Below are positions 13,676 through 28,600 of a stretch of DNA of 64,000 nucleotides, piece by piece. This DNA is from Struthio camelus (lineage: Eukaryota > Chordata > Aves > Struthioniformes > Struthionidae): positions 74,203,487-74,267,486 of the forward strand of contig NC_090942.1 in assembly GCF_040807025.1 (NCBI RefSeq), in the 5' to 3' direction. The translations under genes and the position numbers were made by a program. Position 1 is the stretch's first letter. Each line of letters opens with the position of its first letter. Below the pieces are notes generated by a model, which searched no databases, was not told the origin of the DNA, and saw only the letters and a list, made by a program, of their open reading frames with translations.

Positions 13676-16600
13676 CTGGAAAAGAAAGCAACAAAACATG
13701 TTCTTATTAGTAACGCTCTCCACTTCTGAGTGGAACCGTGCAAGATATGAAACACAGTTAGGCATAGGCATTTATTTTCAGCCAGGTATCATTCCATGTT
13801 TTGGGAAATAACAGACAGAAAACAACCGACCTGATGATTTTGAGTCCTGGGTAGGCCCTGATCTCATCCTACATTGCTAGCAGAGCTGCTTCCTGTCTGA
13901 GGAGTGCTGCTTGTCCATGGATCACATTTTAGGGCTGGGAGAGGGGCGCTGCACAGCCAGGGCCCTGCTGGCTGTCCTGGCTGTCACCAATGGCACCACG
14001 CTGAGCTCCCGGCCGCAGCACTTAATGCCCGAGCAAGCCTCAGTGTCCCTTCTCTAAGTGCATTTTGTGACCAAATCTCTCGATAGCAAAATCCTACAAT
14101 AACCTCTCACAGTAGACTCTTGCCCTGAAAATACTCAATGCATTTTTTTCTGTCCTGGATTTTCTCCCCAGTTCCAACAATTCGCATTCACACAAAAAAC
14201 TCCTCAGTTAAAGGACAGTTCAGCTGGGGAACAACCTCTTGGCCTCGGGAGAGCAGCTGTTTCTAGAAAACGGTAAGACTTTATCAGGTCCAGGATGATC
14301 TAGATGCACTGGGCAATGGAGATAACTAAGATGTGTTGTACATCAGTAAGGAGAGAAATGAGGGGGTGACAAAGAGCGTTTTTAGTACTACACTTATTCT
14401 AAGGTTGTCCAGTCTCCCCAAAGCATCATAGTGCTCTAGGACTTCATTAAAGGTACAGATTTTGGCCACATAAGGGAGTGTACTGCAATGCTGTATGTCA
14501 GATTTAATCTAAATGTGTGGCTTATTGAGCTATTAAGGCATGGTCAAAATTAGGACTTCCGATGCTTGTACCCTAAAACATTTCTGGACAATTCTCATGG
14601 GCAAAAGTATACCTCAGTCCCTGGTGACCAAAGCTGCCTCAGAAGCCAAGCTCCCAGCCCCTTGGTGAAGATTTCAGCTGACCTGAACGCTTTCGTGTCG
14701 TACACTCGGCAAGACCCAGATCCCCCGCAGCTTTTTGTTCCCCATTTCAGGCAGGTCTCATCTATCAAGGCACCAAAATAAATAGGAGCTGGGAGTCCTC
14801 CTGTAAAGAAAAGCCCTATTACATGATCTCGGAAATGCAGATGTCAGAATTTAAAGTCATGGTGAAGAAACGACAAAATGGATCTCAGTATAGGTTTCTG
14901 CTGCAAAAAATGGGACAAAACAGCCCAGTCCAGTTTTGAGATAACAAGACTTGTGAATTTTTTTTTTTGATCAAGTATTAAAAGGGAGTGGAATGGATGC
15001 AAGATTACAGCATTATTATTTTCAGCTCCAGTTCAGGGGAAAAAAGTTAGTAATTCCACCTTAATGGTATTATTTATCAGAATTTTGACTTCTGCTGTTT
15101 ATAGAAATAATATAACCAAAACTTCTTTATCAGTCTCTGACGTGGAATTATGTGCTATGATATTTTAATATATATATAATAATATGCCTCTTTGGGTATT
15201 ATACAACTGTTTGCCCTTAAAATGGTTAATTCAGTAGAAAGGGCTCTAAGCACTCGATCAAAACCAAATATATAGTGTGTTGCTGGACTAGGACTTAAAG
15301 GATCCCTTTTAGACAGTCACAATGCTTTAATATAATGAGCTAGCTATTTCACAGGTAATGTGTGGTTTTGTGAAGAAAACTATTTCATAAAAGCATGAGA
15401 TTGATTCTCTGCAGCACTCAGCTAAAATATAGATATTAAGGGAGAGAACCAAATGACTAGAAGGGCTTGTCTGCGTGAGGAAGATTTCAAAAGGTAAAGG
15501 CAAGGTTTGCAAGAGGTAGGACATGCTACATGTCTGAAAAATGGAATGATTACTTCTTGTAGGCCCACACGAGAAAGACATGAACAGACAGACTACATGC
15601 TGGCTGTAAGAAAAATGGTCAACCACAGGGAGCATGGATGTTAAGGATACCCAGACTAATCCTGCTCAGGTAGCTGTGCCTGGTAATCAAAAAACAGCCA
15701 AAGCTACAATGCAGTTTCCTTCCTTTGCCTGATTTCTTTGCTGCACAGAAAATGTTCTGAAGAGATAATTATGATATGTAACTACATACAGGGAAGCAGG
15801 TAGCAAGCTCCTTCAAATTTTTTAAAATTTGTTTTCTGCATATAAAGAGAAGTGGCATACAGTAAGTTTTGGAGAATTTCTTTTGTTTCAACATGGAATA
15901 AGGACATCCCACCAGCTAATTTTGGTCTCTCTTCCGTGGCCTATTTGAATCCCAAAAGGAAATGAAACAAAGCATTACCTAGTACTCTACCACCTAAAGT
16001 TTCAATCCCCACAGCAAAGGATTTCAAGTCTGGTGAAACAGATCTGGAAAGGAAAAAAAAAAATACACCGTTTTGATGTTTTGCGGAGCAATATACTAAG
16101 GTAGCTACACTGAGGGCTGTGAACATCTGCGCCTGCCCCATCCCGAGAGTGCTGTGGCTTACATAGCACATTTCACCCGGACTCTAATTGAAAACATTCA
16201 CCAAAGTTAAAGTTTGGACGTTGAGCCTCCTTCCATTCATATCAGTGGATGAACTCCCGTTGAGCTAAATGGGAGAACCTTTAGGAACTACTCTTGAATC
16301 TAAGGAAGGCGGGTTTTAAAGGCTTTTTGGGGAAGATACATGGGAAAATTAAAGTGAACCAACTAAAAGTAGGCAGTTCATGCCCGTAAGTTAAGCTCTA
16401 AGAAGCTTCTGTGCTTTACAAGTGGCTGCACAGCATAGGGGCAGTCAGAGAGCGGGTGCATAGCCTCTGCTAGCTACATGCAGATAAAACCCACCTGGGC
16501 TTCTAGCATTTTATGGAGAGACAGCGACCGTGAGTTACCTGGTTATAAAAGCACCTCATTCCTACCAGTGGAGACAGGGTCTGTATCCATCAGGTGAATG

Positions 16601-19600
16601 AGAAGAATTCACAGAAAGAGCAGAGGGCAGCGCTGAGCTGGCACGGGGGCAGGCAGGAGACTTGCTCTGGCCTGTCCATTTCCTGAATTGGAGTTTATGC
16701 TAGGTCGCTATATCACATCTTCTTTCCAGCACTGTTATTAATAACTGCTGATTATATGCACTAGCTGTCTAGCAGCTTTTCCCATTAAAGTTAACCTTGT
16801 CCACAATCCAGGCAAGCAATAAGAACAGCTGCGCTAAGAAGCACTGCAGAAGAATCCGTAATTTAGGGAAGAAAGTTAGCTAGTGATGTGCGCTGCCTGC
16901 TGAAGATTGTAATTCACTCATAAGCATGAGTGGAAAGAAACTTCCGTGTGAAAGGCACAAAATATTGTCTTTTCTTCTAAGTATAAAATAGCAGTGCTGC
17001 TTGAGCTGTTTATACAAGCTCTAGATAAAATGGAGTATTGAACTTTTCACATATATCCACAATATAGGAAAAATTTTGAGACAACAAAGCTTTTCAGTAA
17101 ACCTCTTAACAAAGGTGAATGTTTTTTTTTTCTTGAGTAAGGTGAAAAGTATAGCCACTTTGGAAACAGTCTAGCACCATATCTTATTTAAAGTTCATTG
17201 CTCTGTTAAACACATCCCTCTCACTGGAAGTAAAATATAATGTACAGAATCAGCAGAAGGCCTGCCTATCATCAAAATACATACTAGGCCTTAAACTGGA
17301 ATTAAGTGGTGGATAGACATTTTGTTATCCTTCCAAATGGAGCTGGACACACAACCCCAATTTGATCAGAATGCCATTCCTCAGAACAGGAATGAAATGG
17401 TAGATATCATCCTTTGGTTCTCTTTTCCCCAAGCTTTAGGGTCAAGGTAAGGCAAAGTATTTCACCTAAACATTATCATATATGTAGAAGTGCCTCCTAA
17501 GCATAAAATAAATGCACATGTGGCCTGTAATGCTAAAAAATAGGGAAATGTTTTGGTACAGCTTTCTCTTTGGCATTGTCCCAAAACTGCAGAGGAATTG
17601 CCAAGTCCATGCCCTTGTCCTTCCACACAGCTGCAATTGTGAAACACCTGAAAGAAGATGAGAAGAAGAGTTTATTTAATCAGAATTCAGTGTATTCTGC
17701 GTACTACCCATTAGGAGGTAGATTTTTCACTCCCTGTAACAGGCAGGCTGTTGTTTACGCTGAGAGAACCACTCTGATCATCTTTACAGACTGATGGCCA
17801 AGTTCACCGGTATGCTCCAGCCGCTCTAAGCCACTCCAGAGACACAAAGCTACTGTGATTCTGGTTTCAGCCACACTGCTGCTAGGACAGAAAGTGCTCT
17901 GTGTGTGTTGAAGACGGGCCAAAGCTTTAAAATTCAGACATTAAATCTTATCCAGCCACAAGGGATGCTATGAAGTACATAAATAACAATAAAGGTATAG
18001 ATATGGGCCTGAAAATGCAAACATGTGCATCTATTATTATGTATTTAAACCAGCATTTGGCCTTAGATTGAAAGTGGGCTATGTCACAGCCATTGAAGCC
18101 AGCAGGCGATGTGGGTTTGAAAGCCGATGCTACTGAGCTGAAGCAAGAGAATACGGCTATGGATATCACCAAGGCAGAAGACACTGCCTGTCTTTTTCAG
18201 TATTATTATGAGAAGTCACTTGTGCTTCTGCCAGAAGATATGGCCGTTCACACACTTAATACGACAATTTTCTGCTTTTTCCTTGCTTTGCAGAACAACT
18301 TAAAGGAATTTTCTTAAAGAGATTACTGTATAGTAACTGTTATTTCAATGGAGAGATATGACTGTATCCCTCATACTACTTTGAAAAATGCAAGCTGATG
18401 ACCTAACATTCAGCATTTACCTCAGCATCCTTAATTTACAGCATTTGGCAGTTCTTATGATGGGTATGTATCGTCTCAGACTAGGGTTCTGTTAGAAATA
18501 TTTATATATTTAAATATTTGTGTCTGTAGATTTTTTGTGTTTGTAAATGTACTTGTAATATATGCACATACAAATGTAACATTTGTAAATGTGTTTGTAA
18601 ATGTATTTGTAAATGTTATATATTTAAATATTTGTTTAGATATTGTTTCTTGCCATAAGCATTATAACTTAGGACCTAGGGTTCAGCTCTATGTATTTTC
18701 CCAGTAATGTAAAGCAATGTAATGCAATGTTGTGCCATAAGAAAACCTTAGTTCAGCCACCTAGTTTTAGTGAGCGCTCATCTTCAGCAAAGACTGAGGC
18801 TAACCCAGTCAGCTGCTCACTGAAGCAGGCTAGGACCTTTCACGTGATCTGATAATGCTGCTCAACTTTGAGGGTTAGGAACTGCAGCAGAAAAGCAATA
18901 ACAGTTGCGAGAGCAGCAATACACTAAAGGAAGCAGATGATCTGATTATGCAGTGCCATCTTAATCGGTCCACATGAAGACAGACCTTGCCAGTTCTTTC
19001 CAGTGTAATTTGCAAATAGCAAACCATTTCCTAGGGCTTTGGACCTACCTTTTCCAAATCCAGCTGTGACAGTAGTACCAGTTCTGTCCCTACTGCTGTT
19101 AATGTCTCCAGCAAGCAGAGCCATGAGCACTGTCTACTTCACATCAGACACAATGAACTGTTTTATGCTACCGATCTGAGCCAAATCAGCTCATTTTGCC
19201 CAATATGAATTAAAAATCGCTCACACAAAACACTCCTCCAATAGATCCCTGGCTCTGCTCGGCTCCTGAGTATGCTCCTCTGCCCATGGCCTACCTGACT
19301 AAAATGAAAGTGATGTAGTCCTGCTTAAAACTTTGCAGGCAGTTTAGGCAGAGGTGAGCACAAAAGCCTACATTTACAGGTCTTGTGGCTATATAGCTTA
19401 GAGGTAGGACTTATTTAAATAAGTCAGCCTAGCCAGGCTGGCTGAATCCCCTGTGCAGCTGCTGCTCCACTGCTACAGCAGCTTGGGAAAGTGGGCAACT
19501 CCAGCACTGTTCATACTGGTTCATGAAACCAGCATTCACAGTGTTATATAGATCTGCACATGAGTTCACACCACAGAATTTGCTGGTATAACCAAAAAAG

Positions 19601-22600
19601 TCTTCTAAAGCAGATCATTCTTAGCTGTTTTGGACCTATGCAATAACAGAAACTACTGAGAAACTTAAAATGAAATGTATAGTTATCTTGCTGAGAAGAA
19701 AATCATTTAGTTAAATTTCAAAAATTTAAAATAAAAGCATTCAAGAAATTTTAGTCAAGAGTCTGGGGGTTTTAGATCTCTCCTGAGTAGCTCGCTTTCC
19801 TCCACCCAGGCCTTTTAAAATCCTACCTGGAACCTTGCATTCACTCAGTTACTACTTCATGGTTAAGCAGTACAGAATGGACATCCATCTCCATGCAGTT
19901 TCTTAATCAGAAAGCCAAAAAAAAGAATGGATCGACAAATCCAGCTATAGATTAATCACCTGTCCATCTACACATTTACCATATTCTTTCCAATTCCGGA
20001 GGATGATTTACACCCGGCAAAGCAGGCCGTCATGTAAGTGATTCCGTCATCCCCACATACGGGGTCCCACTGATTCATCTTGCAGCTGCAGTCAGCATTG
20101 CAACTGGCTATGAAGCTGCTTTGCAGGGAGGAGAGTTGTTTCAATCTACAGGAAAAAATCAGGAAGAAACAAAAGAATTATGTAGCGGAATTACAACTTC
20201 TGACAAAATATCTGGGAAGGATATTTTCTGGAAAGGCAGAAAAATTATCTAGGAAGGCAGGAAAAAATGAGGAAGTGAAGCAATCCTTTTGGACAGATAT
20301 CTGCTAGCATCCAACAGGCTGTGAAGCTGTTATATAGACACTAAGCTGTCGTCAGCTAAACCAACACTCTCTTGAGAACTAATCTCATCTCATCACACAA
20401 TAACAGTGTTATGCACCGTTGCAGAAAAGGTGTGTAACTTGCAAAGTAGATATCCTTAGCTTTGCTAAAGGCTAGGAGGACATGAATAAACAGAAACTGG
20501 GAGGGAATATTTGATATTACTTTTTCATTTGAGCGTTCAGTCCAAGAAAAAGAAAATCATACCCCAAATCTCTATTACTTGTAGACCAGCCATGCTTTTC
20601 CCTAGTAGTGCAGGGTGCCACATCTGTCTGTTGGAAGCAGTGATATAATGCTTTCCATAAAACTACAGCAGCAAGGTGTCCCTGACATTCGTTTACTGGA
20701 TCAGAGCAGGTTAGTGGCAATGACAGTCAAGCGTGTCTGAGGGGTAAGTGCTGCTTCCACCTCAAATCTGACCACATTCAGCAGCAGCCCTGCACCTGGG
20801 CCAGGCTTGAGTCATTTCTTATCAGCTCTCATTTATTATGGTACATTATCGTGAACTTTTATAGCTTTCATTCTTATTAACATTTCCATAAGAAACATCT
20901 AACTGTGGCCCAAGGTGCTAAGCTAAGAGGATGGCAGCGAGAACTGAGAACTAAAGAAGTGGCCAGCAGTTCTGCAGGCATGGTTGCAGGGCTCAATTTT
21001 CAGAAAGCGTGAAGGGCCCACAATCCACAAATCACCCCAGCTTTAAGGTGACTTACAGCCACAGATTTGAAAAACATGACCTGAAATCACAAATCAAAGA
21101 AGAAGGGTCAAAATTTTTCCTTTTCTTCCTCCCTACCCCTCAATCCAAAACAAACCTCGTGGGGCTACTTTCATCCTAAGTTTTTTAGGATGGAAAATAA
21201 CTGGGTTTTTTTGAGCCTTTGTTGTGATATAGCCAGTCTTCAAACCATAAACTGTTAAACTGGTGAAGTAGTATGTGACTCACTTGACCAGAAAAGTCTG
21301 AGTACATGGCAAATTCTTCAGTCACTCCCAACTGTCAGGGACTGGAAAAACTGTAATTGCTCTTTTAGTACTTACTATCTTGATATTTCTGGTTTATTCT
21401 TTATTTTTTTCTGCAGCATCTGATGCTGCACTGTGTCACAGTAATCACTACTGGCCAAAACTGACATCTTTTGCGTAACTAACCTCACAGTTGAACTGGG
21501 TTTCAGGTTTGCCAAGACACCTAGATATTTCTCTGAACATATGCTCAGTTTCAAGAAACACAGGTCTGAGTTTCTGTCCGAACTGAAAATCTAGCAAGCC
21601 CTGCTGGATTCAGTTTAATCCTTTAAAATCCCTCTAAATTTGTTGGGCCAGACCGAGCTGAATTTACACAGTAGGCAATTGTGGCAGGCTGCTGGAGTCA
21701 GCAAAAAGTTCTCAAGAAGACATGACTGTGGCCCTGGTAAGGGAGGGGGAACTTCTGTTTGGGCAGCACCTGGTTCCTCAGGTAACCTATTTCTACCTCC
21801 CAGCAGAAAAAAAAAAAAAAAAAAAAGTAGGCCCAGGTAGGTAAGTAGCTCCAGACACGAAGGGAGGTTGGTAACTAGCAGTGCAGGCTGACAACTAGTG
21901 AGCTAGAGGACGGGCCCTTCCAGACACAAAGTCTTTGGAGTGCCTATGGGGAAGTCACCTCCAACACTTTTTATACCTTCTACTCCCTATGTGGCAGCAG
22001 AAGGCCAGCTTTAAAGCTTTCAAATAAACTATAAGCATTTCAATTGCTTGCAATCAATTTCATCTTAGTTAGTTGATTTGCCAGCGTATAAAGGTACATT
22101 GCCAACAATCAGCAACAAACAATTTCAAAAAAAATGCCCAGCTTAACTGAAACTTGAAAACCAAAATCATAGTACTCTGCACATCCCCAGCACTAGCTAT
22201 CATTTCAGCCTGACAAGTCTGTTTTAACTCCTCAGATCCTCTTGTGTGTGTTACTATTAAGGGGTTGATGAAATGACATAATCACAGTAGCTTTACTGTC
22301 CAAGCTGAAACCGCACTGACTGACACTAACAGATAACTTCGTATGCTTTGGTTTCAAAAACAAATTAGTTACCTTTTAAACATACAAACATAGATATACC
22401 TTCCATACAAAAGGCTATAGTAATATGCCACAGTAAATCAACAGAGAAGCTGTACTGGAGAACTCATTAAATTCAATGTAAAATGTTTCCTAAATTAGAA
22501 GGTTCTTAGTGCAGATGACATTATGAGCCCAGATGAGATTATGAGAGTAAAAGAATTCAAGTGCATGCAAAATATTCTGAACAAAGGAGGAAAAAATTAT

Positions 22601-25600
22601 GGCAAGGGACACAACCAGCACAAACCCAAGGCAATACAAACCCAGAGTAGGGCACTGTCAAACCAGCCACTTGGAGCACCTCACAACTGCACGTAAAGTA
22701 CAAGAGGTTTAACAGATACGCTAATATAAAGGTGATGCCCGCAAACTTTGCCATTCCAGTTACATGAAGTTTGAATTTCTTAATCAGAAAGCCTCCTAGA
22801 AACATCCCCAGGATAGTGATGGGTAAAAGTATAACACCTGTAAATAAAATGTAACAGAAAGATGTTAACTGCTGCCACTTTTAGACCCTTCCTAGAGTAA
22901 CAGTAGCTTCTAAAAAAAAAAAAAAACACACAGACTCTGACCTTCTTTCAGACTGGTCCTTTGAGGTTCTATGAATTTTTCTTGCTTAATCTTTCTTTAA
23001 CTAATTTTTATTATCTCTTTATTTTCTTCCTACTCCTATTACTGTTTTAAAAAGCTTAGTTCCTTAACATTCCCTACCCTTCTCAGTGTACTGCTCTTAG
23101 TACGTATTCTGATGTAATAGGACTTATACAGGTGCCTGTTAGAAAATGGAGTATATCAGATAGATGTTGTAGCTTATGGGAAGTTCTTCATCTAATGTAA
23201 ATCATAACACTTTCTGAAGATTACTGAAAATTCCCAAAAACAGAAGGTGAAAGGAAGGAATGTCTGGTTTTGTATGAGACTCCATTTTGCTCTGCGACTG
23301 AATCATGGAAAGATTTGCATTTAGACTGAATATCTATTCAACATTTGAGGAACTCCAGCCCTAATATTCACATGCCGAATAGAGAGCTTTTACTTTTCTG
23401 TTGTGAGGGGTTTGTCTCTCTCTGCATGACTTTTTTTGTCTTTGGTCATGCTGTTTTTGTAAAATTTTATCTGCACCTAAAAAAGAGAGAGGAGGGGAAA
23501 AAAGGGTTCTTTCTGTTTTTGTACCTAACTCACAGCAAAAGCAGACCTGCTTCAGATTAAAGTAATGGAATATAGGTTCTGCAATGTCCTCAAATACCTT
23601 GGTTTTCTTGCCAGGTTATGAGACCATGTTTATCCAACACGGCAAGATATTAATATTATTCAGCTTTCCTTTTTGTAGAGAAACAGAATGAAATTATTCG
23701 GGGGTGGGGGGGGCAAATAAAACGAATTTTGAGATGAATGAAATGACTTGAAATTTTACATTTTGTTTTTTGATTGTTTATAAAATTTGTACTTTTAATC
23801 AAAACTGAAGAACATTTGATGCAAACTGTTATTCTGCAACTGAAAATCAGACACTTCTCCGAATACTTTTGAAATTAAACAGTCATGTTTTTTTCAGTTG
23901 CTACTTAGTTGTAATTTGTGTGGCGTTTGTTTTCATGAATATTGACACAAATTTACAACCCCAACGTCATTCTTTGAAAAAACCTTCAACTGAAAAATTC
24001 ACCCAGTTCTAATTACCCACTAGCTCACTAAATTAGGAACATCAGGAAAATTAACACTAAAATTAACATCCACTTTCAGAATACAGTTCAAAACTAATAA
24101 ACCTCTCTCTATATATACTTTTTTTTTTTTTTAAACCAAAAAAGTTCACAGAAGCTCCTCTTAAATTGGAGGACAAAATAACAAATAAAATCTTCCTTAA
24201 AATCTTCCTTTTTAATCTTAGAATAAAAAGAAGACGGGTACCTACCAATTAGAAAGATGGCTCTTGCCACTGAGACATTGAATTGCTGCTCCATAAACTT
24301 TGTCTCATAAGTTATCAGTCCAACAAGAGAATTGTACTGCAGAATAGTAAGGAGCACATACACCAGGAAAATTGGGTTTCCAAATAGCTTCTTCAAAGTT
24401 GGTAGGAAATCTGCAATGGAGAGGTATATGCTGTACACCCTGCTAAACACAGAGAAGAGTTGTTTTGACATCGGTTAGCTAATAAACCTAACCTCAATTT
24501 AATTAATAGCAGGATATAACTTTTGCCTATCAAAATGTATGCTTGCCAGAGTGAGAATTTTCTCCATTGCTAAAACGTGATTTACAGAGTTACTGCTGCA
24601 TGAAGTAGCAATGCCGAATGGTATTGTGAATGCTGGACTGGGAATCAGAAATCCCAGATTATCTTATTTGTTACCCAGGACTAGTCATCAAAGGCAACAC
24701 AGCTTGACGCATTGATCATCAATGCCCAAACAGAAGAGTGCCCCAAGACTAAGATTATTATATATTAAGCAAAAATATTTTTGCCTAAAGCAGAAGCCCT
24801 CACAAGCCGTGTGAGAGCACCACACGCGGTACCCTGGAGTGACATTCAAAGAAAGGGATTCAGACACCTGGCCCAGCCAAAGGCAGGAACCTTTACTGGG
24901 ATCCTTGATTACTGTACCTAAGTCCATAAAATTAAACAGTGAAGAAGAAAAGCTTGTGATTAGCCTGTAGTCTAGCTCCTGGCACACTTGCCTGAAAGAT
25001 GAGATTTCAAAACACTTCTCAGGGAAGCATCCTATTCACTGATGGGTGCACGTGCATGCAAACGAACAAAAAACTTGTGGGACTGAGTCCAGCACTGGGT
25101 ACTTCATTCTGATCTTAACTCTACGAGGTTCATTTATCAAAGTCAGCATAACTGAGCTCATACACAGGAACCATGAATTCAGTGAAACCTCACCAACTGC
25201 CAATGAAGTACTTAGCCCCATGTTTCCCTCCCATATGTTGGTCTCAAATAAAGAGAAACCTGCCAACAGTGGATTGCTTATTAATGAAGGACTGGGATGT
25301 TTCGTGCCCTCCCCCTTCTTACGGTTATAATGATGTAATACATCGTATGACAACAACTGTGTTGAAATGGGAACCTCTAGTGCTCAAAGCAACAGCATGA
25401 GCTTTTTCCAACTGTCTGACATAGGAAGAGGACTGAAGCAGACCCTCAGCAGTCAGGTACAGTACTACCATTTAGAGAGAGCACTTTTTTCCATTGTTTG
25501 CACTGCAGTAACCTGCATTTTGCTGGGTGTTGTGCAAACCCACACTCAGCTCAGAATGAACCCATGGGAGAGAATTCATATGCAAACCCTTGGGCCGTAA

Positions 25601-28600
25601 TCTTTCACCTTTTACTGCCTCAGAAAACTTTAACTGTGGCTGAACTGGGGGCTCTGTTTTACAATGATCTCCCTGAACAGATACAGGCAAATGACTGATC
25701 TTCAGATTTTCATCCTCTCCTTCTTTTGGTAAGGAGTACGGCAGGAACCAGAAAGGCAATGAAGCTATGAAGCTGACTGCTCCACAGATCAGTAATCCAA
25801 GCCACCAGGCACCAACCCAGCGGGTATCCTTGGGATTTATGCTGATGGCATCTGTAAAATACAGAAAGAGAGGTAAAGAGATTAAATACAATGTAGAGCG
25901 ATTAATTTTTAACTTAAACTTTACAAGATTTAAACACCTGGAAAAAGCAGATTTATATTTCATGTGAAGACTTAAAACACAGCTTGTATTAAATCAGTCC
26001 CATACAGTCAAAAGTAAGAAGTGCCAGTATCTCCATCTAGACCCATGGTGGCCTTTCCTGCAGCGGACTTGCCTTTCAGCACTTTTTATAGGGATGGGCG
26101 ACAGCAAGAGAGCCCTTGACCACCAAAAAATAACTTCCCTCTCAATTTCCCACTATCCCCTCCTGCTTTCATCCCCCAAAACAACAGTTTTTTCTTTAGG
26201 TTCCTCAAATTTTCTCCAGGATTAGAGATATATAAAGTGAATTGGACCATGAAATGGGGTTTCATACGAATCTTTGTTCAACTTTTATTTAGAAAATTTA
26301 ATTTCTGTCATGAGCCAAATGTCCATGAACAAAGGCTCTTGATTGCTGTCTTAACATGTGGATGGCCTTTCGTTTGTTCATTCGTTCTCAGCTACCCAGC
26401 AAAGGTGTAACAAATGTGTGTGCAAGCATGTAAGGCAGAAAACATATAGGTAGTCTGAATAGGGTCCTTGCATCAAGGGCTGTTCCAGTCACACTACCCT
26501 GCTGCAGAAATAAATAGAACAGCGATAACATCAGCTTTGGAGCATGAAAAACCTTTAGAGAGCACCCTTTTTGGAGTAGTATCCTGAGGATGCACTGTTA
26601 GCATGCAGGATCCTATCTTGCAGCCCTCTTAGCTAGAGCATCCCCTCACTGTCTCTTACCAATATCCACAATGCCAATATCGACCCATAAATTGGCACAG
26701 AAAGATCCAAGCAGGAACCCCAGGGTTGGCCCAAACATCCCTGCAGATCTCACCACACCTGTAGCAGGAAGGAAGCACCACAAGCAAGTGAGTAAGATAC
26801 TATATGGACAAGCATCCCACTCCTCTGAGGAGAGGTAAGGAGCAGATAAAAACAATGGGCATAGTCTATTTGAAAATGTCTAAGGATAAGTTTTTCAGAG
26901 GCAAGAAGAAAAACTGCAAGCCCTCAGCCCTGCTAGCTGTAGCGTGAAGGGGGCTCCTTCACCCACAGAGGGCTTTGCTGAAGGCAGAGGGCTCGCGCAT
27001 GGACTCCCATGTGCATTTTAATTGGCAAGATCAAGGTCACAGAGCAAATACGAGCAAAGAGAATCTACGCTGCAGTGATTTTTACCCATCCTCTTCCTTG
27101 GGATCTCTCCTCAGATTTTTGTTGTATTGTTCAGCTTATGGCAGTTAACTAAAGAACGTACAACTCCAGGTCCACTTAAGGTATCATAATTATATTTATA
27201 ACTTGCATGATGTTTTGTGATTTTAGAGTTCAGAACTTTTCCCCGTACTGTATTTTCAGGTCTTTAGTTTAAGTAACTGCAGTTCAATTGACAATGGGCA
27301 TACAAGAAGACAAGTGTTTTCGAAGTTTAAAATCACATTTAAAAGACAGAGGTAATAAAAGTGAACCCTGAGAATATTTTCACTGAGCAACAAGGAAATA
27401 TAAATATGGCTATACTTGAATGAAGTACTTGAACGAAGTATCTTAGATAGAATCCGTGTTGATTCACTGAGCAGTAGAATAAGCAACTAGTTTAATGGTT
27501 CAATTAATATGTACTGCAGCTGTAAAAAAAATCAGGAAATCTAGTGATGAAGTAATGATCTCTTTGAAATCAGCTTTCAATTTTGCTACTTGCCTCACTG
27601 GGGCTTCCATTTCCTTCTCTTGTCTCTGCTTACAGAGGAGATAACACAGGATCAGAAGAAGAAGATAGGATACACTTAGAAGCAAATGAATAAGCTGTGA
27701 AGGTAAGTACAAACCTATGAAGCTGGCACCACATTTTGCTGCAAAGTCTTATAACAGGGCATGCAAATACAGTGCAATTTGATTTTGGTGACCACTGATG
27801 GCAATTAAGATAAAATAAAAATATTCCCAAAATAATTCAAGCATTCGTTGGCACCTGCCCTGATTTTTTTGAAGTTTAGCTGTGAAGTGCAGAAGAACAA
27901 CAGTTTCCAATCTCTTCAGTGATTTTGGTCTTCCAAATTCATATGGAACTGCCATTTGGGGGATGTTAGAAATTGCGGAAGTCCTGATTTCATTTGGAAA
28001 AAAAGGAATTTTTAATGAAGTGCTTGTCAATTTTTGCCCAGGTTTGGCATCATGCCTCGTAAATCCTACTGTGTTGTTCTACTGCAGAGATATTTCTCCT
28101 ATTAGTTTTGCAAACTTACTGCCCAATACAGTGATTGCTCAGGTAATGATCAAAGACTTCTGTAATGAATTCTTACAGCATAATTTAACCGTATGAGTTT
28201 TCTTATCTGAAACAATATGAGTTTTCTCTTTGTTTAATTCCTCCAGTTGCCTATTGCTATCATTCAGTTTTCTCATTTTAATTGTTTGGAAAATCTGGCC
28301 TTTTAGATTAAATTATGATGCTACCAAAGCAATTGACTTGTGTAGAGTCAGGATTTTGACACTGGAAGCCAGAAAAAAGCTCTTCATGTTTACCAATTAA
28401 TCTACAGCAGATCTTACTGCTCTGCACTACGAAAGCTCATCTCTTAAGTTCAAATACTCAGTGACAAATTTCTAAAATAAACAGGTAAAAAAACCCAGCA
28501 TCCCCAGCAAAATATCAGTGGCCTGCTATTTTACAGTGTATTTATTTTACATACTATAAGCTGTCAGAGAAACTAAGAATATGTGCAATAAATTTGCATA

